Below are positions 1 to 6,639 of a stretch of 10,411 nucleotides of DNA, piece by piece. The notes under the pieces are model-generated. The model ran no database searches. It worked only from the letters and a program-made list of their open reading frames with translations, and was not told the DNA's origin. Position 1 is the first letter of the stretch; the number at the start of each line of letters is the position of its first letter. Where the stretch lies: NCBI GenBank assembly GCA_002179805.1, contig NAVB01001386.1, positions 1-10,411 of the forward strand. Direction: 5' to 3'. Made by a program: the position numbers and the translations under genes. The DNA comes from Acanthamoeba lenticulata (lineage: Eukaryota > Discosea > Longamoebia > Acanthamoebidae).

Positions 1-1235
1 TTTCCAAGGCGGGTACCGGCGGAAAGCCTATGAGGTGGCTAAAGGCCGAGTTGGCGTAGACGACTTTGGGCGTGAAGGTCCCCCTGTCCATGAGGTAGGC
101 CACGATGGGCAACCGCGGGTCGTGCAGGACGAGCAGGTCGTCGGGGTTGAAGTTGTACGTGTTGAGGAAGGGCATGTGCTGGTGGAAATGCTGCATCGCG
201 ATTATGTGCGGTGGCGCCGGAGGCGGCTCGGGCAGGCCCGTCTCCTCCACCGTCGCCGTCGATGTCAGGACCAACGAAGGCGACGACGGTGGTGGCGGGG
301 AGGCCAACAACGCTGGTGAAGAGGACGAAGAGGACGAAGCCGGTGATGAAGAAGAAGAGGAAGACGATGACGACGAGGGCGCAACTTGAAAGAACGAAAG
401 GGACGAGTTCATGGGGTCCATGCTGGCCGGTGTGGCCATGATGCGCCTGTGCTTGGTCAAGTTATGATTGTTGTTGCTCACCATTGTGGAGGCCGACTCG
501 TCGCCCGGCCCGCCCTGGCCCTGGAGCTCGGCCATGGCTTGGCGCAGCTGCTTGGCGTCGGCCTTGGCCAGCTTGAGCCGCATCTTGGTCTTCTTGAGCT
601 TGGACCGCAGGCGCTCGTTGTCCTCGCGCGTGCGCCGCAGCTCGTCGGTCACCATGTCCAGCGCGCTGGCGAACAGTGCCCGGCCCGCGGGGCCCTGCAC
701 CTCCGCCCGGGGCAGGACGGGCATGACGGGCGGCGGCTTAGCTGCCACGAAGGGCAGCGCCGCACCAGCGCCAGCCGGCATCATCAGCCGACGCGGCGGC
801 TGGACCTGCGTGGCCAACGGCAGGGACGCGGTCCTGTTGGCAAGGGAGTTCACCCCCAGATTGTTGGTATTGTTTACGACCGCGTGGGTCGTCGTTGCTG
901 ACGTCAGCTTGGGCGCCTTGGGGGCGGGCACGGAGGATGAGTCGCCACGTCGTGGGCGGCCGCGCTTGCGAAGGGGGACGTCAGTGCAGAGATGGGCCCG
1001 CCCGGCCTTCTCACATCGGGAGCATGGTCGCTTCCTGCACGTTGCAAAGACGTGGCGCGAGTTAATGTCCAGAACAGAGTTGGAATAAAGGCACAACGAC
1101 AACGTCGTACGACTCGCAAACAGCATGTGCGCGCCGACAAAAGTTGCAGGCCAGGCCTACACGTCGGACCGTCTCTGGGTTGTTGGTGGGATCCTCACCA
1201 CTTAGTTGGGCGACACCAGCAGCGTCTTCCTCCAT
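1..1235 (-). CDS. Zn2Cys6 (fungal-type binuclear cluster) transcription factor with PAS-like segment, 5' part
   Basis: A likely DNA-binding nuclear regulator; the first 386 residues are seen and the reading frame is still open at base 1. Exon 1 is 1235-1111 and exon 2 is 1034-1, separated by a 76-nt intron (donor GTACGA, acceptor GTGCAG, phase 2). Splicing joins the two halves of a binuclear zinc cluster: C30-x2-C33-x6-C40-x5-C46-x2-C49-x8-C58, with the typical KRPCSRC core. It is followed at once by RKRGRPRRG (64-72), which matches an AT-hook. Residues about 167-215 form a charged coiled coil (likely dimerisation), about 260-290 are Ser/Pro-rich, and from about 350 the sequence LPIVAYLMDRG...VVYANSAF resembles a PAS core, as in the fungal ERT1/AcuK family. 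The ATG at 1235 is fixed by an in-frame TGA at 1292-1290 and has a good context (GCCATGG). It is divergent from the gene at 1848. The domain calls come from motifs; the target genes are unknown. Confidence 0.88.
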
Positions 1236-1312
1236 GGCGGTGAGTTTATCTGTTCTTCCGCTAGCAAGTTCGCAACTTCGCAACACCAATCAAGTTATCG
1301 GCGTGACAACGA

Positions 1313-1335
1313 AAAAAGCCCTTTCATGGCTTTTT
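1313..1335. repeat. Hairpin, 8-bp stem with 7-nt loop
   Basis: AAAAAGCC (1313-1320) pairs perfectly with GGCTTTTT (1328-1335) around the loop CTTTCAT. It lies 78 bases upstream of the Zn2Cys6 start codon, in its presumed promoter or 5' leader. Function unknown. Confidence 0.5.
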
Positions 1336-1620
1336 ATGAATGTCAATTACACTTACGCATGAATTCTCCAAATTCCTTGTACGCTTATTTTTGTTGTTCG
1401 GACAAACCTGCCGAAAAAGGCGCTAACGCCGACACTGCCCCGGCTGCGGCCGCGTACCTAAAGTGGAGCTGGGTGACACGGCCACAGTGCGGGCGCGCTT
1501 GCAAGGACGACCCTGAGGCCACCTCGTCTCAACACGAGCGTCACCGGTGTGCCGTTGTCTCCCTCGATGAACAACACACTCAAGTCTGTGCATCCCGCCC
1601 CACCGAACCTCCCTGGTTAG

Positions 1621-1649
1621 CAGATCACCCACTGCCTGTGGGTGGTCTG
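1621..1649. repeat. Hairpin, 12-bp stem with 5-nt loop
   Basis: CAGATCACCCAC (1621-1632) pairs with GTGGGTGGTCTG (1638-1649) around the loop TGCCT. All twelve positions pair, one as T-G. It sits at the edge of the GC-rich island between the two divergent genes. It could be an RNA element or a protein-binding palindrome; nothing else nearby decides this. Confidence 0.55.
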
Positions 1650-1833
1650 GCGATGAGAGAAGTACTTGAATTGTAGTCGAGTTGAACCGCTTGAAGCGTT
1701 TCGCCGCCGGTTCACGTGGTGATCGTTGACGACACAAAAGGCCCTTGTTTTTGGCAACATTCTCAATAACACGAATTTATTGGGATTAATGAAATCAGTA
1801 CCCATAAAAAACTGTTTTTGTAAGCCAGGTGAA

Positions 1834-1851
1834 ATGACCCACCAACAATGA
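1834..1851 (+). promoter_or_regulatory. Five-codon upstream ORF overlapping the main start codon (ATGA)
   Basis: ATGACCCACCAACAATGA reads Met-Thr-His-Gln-Gln-stop. Its TGA (1849-1851) overlaps the ATG (1848-1850) of the orphan gene in the form ATGA. The uORF ATG has a G at -3, so it may be used. If the transcript starts upstream of 1834, the main protein would need leaky scanning or reinitiation. The overlap is seen directly; translational control is inferred. Confidence 0.5.
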
Positions 1852-3548
1852 AGCGCACAAGAGAAGAGGACACGAAAAAGGCCACAGATGTCCCGAAGTC
1901 GGAGGCAGAGGTTGGGCCTCTCTTTGTGGTTGTGTTAAACTTGAATACTGATTTGTTTTTGCAGCAGAAGCGCCGCAAGGCTGGCGTTGCGCCTGACGAA
2001 CTGGGAGACAGGATCCTCGTCAAGAACGAGACTGACTTTAAATTGCGTGATTACGACTGCCCCATCCAAAACCACGGCGTGGACGGCAAGGGAGGCAGCT
2101 GGGCCTACACCACCCTCGCCCCGCACTCCACCACGGACCTCACCGAGCACCGCGGTCAATCTCTCATCCTCTGCCGCCCCGGCCTGACATTCAAGGGCGA
2201 CGTGCTGGAGGACAAAGACACGAACGACCGAGGCATACACTACCGGGCGTACGAAGGCAGCCCGCGCGTCCGTCTCAACCCGCCCGGCAGCGCGTTTTAC
2301 GTCATAGAGGATCCCGAGAACAGGCCCCTCTCCGCAGACGATCTCGAGCGCCTGCAACACATGGTTGTCGACTGCATTGAGCACGCCGGCACCGTGCCTC
2401 CACACGTCGCACTCCCCGAGGGCGTCACAGCCCGCGACGAGTGCTGGCAATGGATCGCGGTCCAACTCGGCCGGCCCGTCGAGCAGGCCGGGCGGTTGCG
2501 CGAGCAGGCGGAGTACGTGCTTGGCTACGGCCGCAAGCGCCGACGGTGGGACCAGCTTTACTACTCGAGGCGGCCGAGCTTGCCCGCGGGCCAACCTGAC
2601 TCCTCGCAGTTGCGCGCCGTCCTCGATGAGGGGCCGGTGGGCCTTGTGGCCTACTTTCGAGCGCTGGACCGCTTTCCGGGTGGCAACGCCAACTGCGTTG
2701 TCCTCAAATTCAAGCTGCTGCTGAGCTCTGGCCTGAGCAGTGGCGAGCAAGAGGTTAGAGTCCAGTGGCGAGCCTATCGTAACTATGACGGCGCCGGGAC
2801 GATCTCCAGCAAGTCGATGGAGTGGGGCAAGGTTACCTTGGACCAAGTGCGCAAGAGCCTGCTGGAGCCGCTCAAGGCTCTCATCGGCTCCGCGACAGAG
2901 CACTCGGTGGAGACCACTATCGTTGACAACCAGATGGACAATGAAGCGTACAACACCGAATGGAGCTCGATTGAGGTCCTCTTATACACGCCGCCCTCCA
3001 GGTTCATTGGTGCCTCGGTCGTGTCGACGGAGCCCTTTGAGGACGCGAATGCTGGTGCCGTTGACGGCGAGGACAAGAAACCGCCTCAGGAGCTGTGGCC
3101 TCTTGCCTTTCGGCTGCACCGACGTGCGCTGTTGCCGGTCCGGTACAAAGATCACAAGTTGCTGCCCGAGCGTCCGCCCACGGACGAAGCCCAGGATGTG
3201 CTCGACGGGGCCGCGGAGCTGTTCAAGCTTGAAAGTAGTGTCCCGCGCCACATTCGACTTCTTGGAGGGCCTGATGACTCAAACCTTCTTGAGCCTGGGA
3301 CCTACCTCCCGCCCATCTTTTTGCCTGAGTGACGTTTTTTTTTAACAATATTATTATGATTTTCAAATGATAATTAACTGGTTCTGGTCTGTACAGCCAA
3401 CCCGATCACGGAGAGGGAGAGCAGGCAGCTCGAGGGTGTCAAAGGGCAGCTGCTGGACATGCCGCTCCTCTTCCTGAGGGACGAGAATCTGGGCCCGTCT
3501 GCCAGCGATGTAGCCCTCAAGGTCCTCGACTCATCAGTCTTCACATGA
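1848..3548 (+). CDS. Orphan protein with basic N-terminus, multi-exon
   Basis: I do not recognise the family. The ATG at 1848 has A at -3, and an in-frame TGA lies just upstream at 1830. Exon 1 is 1848-1910. A probable 54-nt intron (1911-1964) has a weak donor GTTGGG but a strong branch-like TACTGAT and TTTTTGCAG acceptor. Exon 2 continues from 1965. The open frame stops at 3332, but 3397-3548 is coding-like in the same frame with mostly G/C third positions, ending NLGPSASDVALKVLDSSVFT. It follows an AT-rich stretch ending in CTGTACAG. The frame is kept by removing 3235-3396 (donor GTAGTG, giving 494 aa) or by using donor GTGACG at 3329 with a later AG. Without 3' splicing the protein ends ...PPIFLPE. 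The spliced N-terminus is Lys/Arg-rich (KRTREED...QKRRK), suggesting nuclear targeting. GYGRKRRRWDQ near the middle is a second basic patch. No signal peptide or membrane segment is seen. The GC-rich middle makes sense in this frame only. Confidence 0.72.
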
Positions 3549-3702
3549 GCCCTCTTTACATAAACGTTGGATGCTTGTTTTTTCTTTCCTTCTTTCTTTT
3601 TCAGCAACGCCACACGGAAAGTAAAGAGAAAATATTTTCTTACACCAAACCAATCCATTGCAACATTTACATTCCTCAGCCTCAGCACAAAGGATCTCAA
3701 CT
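3549..3702 (+). promoter_or_regulatory. Short intergenic region with pyrimidine tract upstream of CNOT10
   Basis: Only 154 bases separate the orphan stop (3546-3548) from the CNOT10 ATG, so they must hold a 3' UTR end and the CNOT10 promoter and leader. A 25-nt uninterrupted pyrimidine run (3578-3602) is followed at once by AG (3603-3604). It could be a promoter element or the acceptor of a 5' UTR intron. No AATAAA is present. Confidence 0.45.
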
Positions 3703-6373
3703 ATGGCGTCATCCAGTGGTGCCGAGGCGGCTGCCCATAATCACTTCCTCGGCCGCGATTACGACAGGGCCGTGGAGGCATTGCAAAAAGTACCCCAGCG
3801 GTTGAGGGGCGAAGCACGAGTACAGCACAATCTCGCGGTAGCCGCCTTCTACCGCGGGGGCTGCGTGGAAATTAAAAGGCTCGTGGATTCGCTGGGGGCG
3901 CTAGCCACGGCCGCCAAAGCCGCCAATTTGAGCGGTGACGGCGGTGCCTCTGATGATGAGGGTGGCCTGGGATTAGCCACGCTCAGTTACAACCAAGCGG
4001 TTCTCTTCTACCACCTGCGACGCTACTCGGCTGCTTTGGAGATCTTGGAGGGCGGCCTCTACCGCAACATTGAGGCCCTCGATGAGGACCTTGCCTTGCG
4101 CGTATGCCTTCTTCTGGTTGAAGTCTACCTCGGTACTTGCTGCGCCTCTTGCCTCTTTCCTCTTTCTTTTTCCTTTGCTTTACTTCTTCCTCACTGCGAC
4201 GCTCCTCGGCTCTATGACCACAGTGGTGGGCCAGAGCGCCAAAGCCGCGGGCGTGCTGCTCTTCGTGGAGAAGACCTTCTGTTCCTCTGCCGCCATCCGG
4301 CCATCAACAACGACCGTGCCTGGCGGGGAGGCCTCCACCAGCAATGGCAGCTCGCCCGCCTCCGCAGGCGCACCGCAACGCGCGTCCTCGCCACCGCCGT
4401 CCTCGTCCTCGTCGTCCTCATCTTCGTCCACGGCCTCCGATCGACCACAACTGTGCCTGAGCCCCGAGCACCTGCAGTTCGTGGTGCACCTCTACCGGGC
4501 CAAGCTCCAGCTGCTGGCCAAGAACGCCGGCGCCACCAAGAAGGAGCTCAAGCACGGCGGCGAGGTCCTCCAGCAGCTCATGCAAGCCCACCAGCAGCAA
4601 CTCAAGCAGCAGCAGCAACAGCAGCCGAACATGACCGGCCCGGCGAGCCAGCAGCTGGCCTTCCTCAAGGCCCACCTCGAGTACACGCGCCGGAACTACC
4701 GCAAGTCGCTCAAGCTCCTCAACGCCTCGCAGAAGCGCGTTCCGCCCACCGCCACCAACGGCGCCTCTTCGACCTCTGACTCAACATCCTCCTCCTCTTC
4801 GTCGTCTTCGTCTTCGTCAGAAGGTGGACTGTCGGGTCCGTACTTCAACAACATGGGCTGCATCCACTACCAGCTGGCCAAGTACGGCGCGGCGGCCTTC
4901 TACCTGGCCAAGGCCGTCCGCGACGACTGGGCCGCCACGTCGAGCGAAGCCGCCACCGGCAGCAGTGCGGCGGCGGCGGCAACGACGGCGGGCGTGCGGA
5001 CGTCGCGGCGGTGCGAGATGTACCACAACCAGGGCCTGCAGCTGCTCATCAACGGCAAGCCCGGGGTGGCCTTCCGGTGCCTCCTGCGCGCGGCCGACAC
5101 GTACCATCACCAGCCGCGACTGTGGCTCCGCCTGGCCCAGTGCGTCATCGCCGCCCACCTGGCCGGCGAGCGCGACGCCGCCCTGCGACATCAAAAGTCG
5201 GACACGATCGCGCGCGTGGCCGTCCACGGCCCGCGCCACCGGCAGATCCTGCTTCCCGTCCGCCCGCCGCCGTCGTCGGCCGCCGCCCTCCAGCAGCCGT
5301 CGTCGCCATCATCGTCCGCGGCTCCGGCGGGCGGCCCATCGGCGCTTCTGGCTATTCCTCTCCCGACCTCGCTCTCAAGCACTGCCGGAACCGCGGCGGC
5401 CGATGGCACGAGCGATGCCGTGACGTCCGCGGCGTCGACGGCCGATGGCGCGGCCACGGCCGCCGCAGCCCAGGATGATGCCGGGCCGGGCCGCCTGCAG
5501 CCGGCGCTCACGCTGCGGTACGGCCTCGAGTGCCTCCGCAACGCGCTCCGGCTGTTGGCCCTCGAGCGCGAGGCCAGTCCGACCTCAGCTGCCGAGACCC
5601 CTGCGGCCGCCTCGGCCGCGGCCACCGGCACGCCCGCCAGCGGGCCTGCACCAGGTGACGCGACGGCGGCAGGACCGGGCGCCCCCGCGGCCGCCTCCTC
5701 GTTATCGCTCGAGTGCGTGTGTCTGCTGAGCATGGCCTATATCGCGCTCGCCCTCGAGGATCCAGTGGTGGCCCTCAACGCTGCTAGCGCCCTGTTGAGC
5801 CGGGCCACCAGCCCTGCCCAGGGGACCGCCAACGGCGCCGGCGGAGCGGCCGCCACGGGGACTGTCGAGGATGAGCACCGCCTGCTGGCCCACCTCTACG
5901 CTGCCGAGGCGCTGTGCATGCTCAACCGTACGTCGGAGGCCATGCTGCACCTGTCCCCGTCGCTGATCAAGGAGCTCCCTGCGAGCCTGCCCGCGAGCGC
6001 CTCGTCGACGACGCCTGCGCCGGGCGCCTTTGGCCCCGCGCCACCAACGCAGTTCAACCTGGCTCCCGTCCTGGCCTCGTCAGCGCGATATGTCCTCTAC
6101 ATCAACCTGGCTGCGGCGCACATCCTGCAGGATAAGCTGCCACAGGCCCAGAAGTGTCTGCTCCACGCGACGGCCGTCCACGCGGCCTCGCCGCACGCGC
6201 TCCTTCTGCAGACATATATTGAGCTCGTTCGTGGAAACACCGCGGCCGCCCTTGACCTCCTCCAGCGCGGCAAGATCGTGCCGCCTACGGCTCTCCCTTC
6301 TGGTGGTGGCGCCACCAACGCCAGTGGCGGCCCGGGACAGGAGACGGGCCGAAGCAGCGGCAACAACCCTTGA
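3703..6373 (+). CDS. CNOT10: CCR4-NOT complex subunit 10 (CNOT10)
   Basis: A TPR scaffold subunit of the CCR4-NOT deadenylase, acting in mRNA poly(A) shortening; in animals CNOT10 pairs with CNOT11 on the N-terminal part of CNOT1. Exons are 3703-4132 and 4224-6373, with a 91-nt intron (donor GTACTT, pyrimidine-rich, acceptor CCACAG, phase 1), giving 859 aa. Splicing restores the conserved LLVEVYL-VVGQSAKAAGVLL helix pair. Family blocks in order: YNQAVLFYHLRRYSAALEIL (about 100), YFNNMGCIHYQLAKYGAAAF (about 350), GLQLLINGKPGVAFRCLLRA and PRLWLRLAQCVIAAHL (410-456), CLRNALRLL (about 575), HLYAAEALCMLNRTSEAMLH (about 700) and a C-terminal TPR region (765-831) ending near GKIVPP. It is longer than animal CNOT10 (about 740 aa) because of Ser, Gln and Ala/Pro inserts near 200-215, 262-278, 325-345 and 465-630. 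The ATG at 3703 has A at -3 and G at +4; no other in-frame ATG lies just upstream. Confidence 0.93.
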
Positions 6374-6639
6374 ACGCGCCTGCGGCCTTTTCCTTCTCTC
6401 TTTCCTCTCACTCTTCAAGCGGCCTTGCAAGTAAATAGGACCCCCTTCCCTCCCCTTTCAAACCGCAAATGTCATCTCCCCCGCTCCTCCTTCTGGCAGG
6501 CCGTGTCTGCTGTTCCTCTCTCCCTTTTTAGATTGCTACTTTGAACACAAAAAAGCTCCCATCATTGAACGAAATGATACCATCTTGGCCATTTCTTCTG
6601 CGCTTGCAACGGACACAGGTCCAAGGGATGGAGGAGGGA
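6374..6639. other. Convergent intergenic region (3' UTRs)
   Basis: These 266 bases separate the stop of CNOT10 (plus) from the TAG stop of the HA-repeat gene (minus). The first part is pyrimidine-rich on the plus strand (runs of CTTT/TCTC at about 6388-6420 and 6440-6535). No AATAAA hexamer is evident on either strand, and I see no RNA gene. Confidence 0.6.

Larger units (their letters stand above)
1236..1847. other. Divergent intergenic region with two hairpins and a GC-rich island
   Basis: This 612-base gap separates the head-to-head starts at 1235 (minus) and 1848 (plus), so it should hold both promoters. AT-rich flanks (about 1260-1420 and 1740-1847) surround a GC-rich block at about 1425-1650. 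Two perfect or near-perfect hairpins occur at 1313-1335 and 1621-1649. A CACGTG hexamer lies at 1713-1718. I see no tRNA, no known small RNA and no convincing coding frame: the open frames on both strands lack third-position G/C bias and family motifs. No clear TATA box was identified. Confidence 0.6.

Noticed and set aside
1206..1676. 156-codon plus-strand open frame between the divergent genes
   Set aside because: It overlaps the first exon start of the Zn2Cys6 gene on the other strand, lacks third-position G/C bias and has no family motif.
1935..2903. 322-codon minus-strand open frame
   Set aside because: Antisense mirror of the orphan gene; it arises from the GC-rich codon bias and has no recognisable domain.
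3329..3396. 68-nt AT-rich intron with donor GTGACG and acceptor CTGTACAG
   Set aside because: It looks right by composition, but joining these borders shifts out of the GC3-rich frame of 3397-3548, so another donor or acceptor is needed.
3658..4779. 373-codon frame continuing from CNOT10 exon 1
   Set aside because: It reads through the 91-nt intron into the wrong frame; CNOT10 homology switches frame at 4132/4224.
5191..5733. 180-codon minus-strand and other open frames over the Ala/Pro-rich CNOT10 segment
   Set aside because: Low-complexity GC-rich DNA leaves all frames open; only the CNOT10 frame carries conserved TPR blocks.
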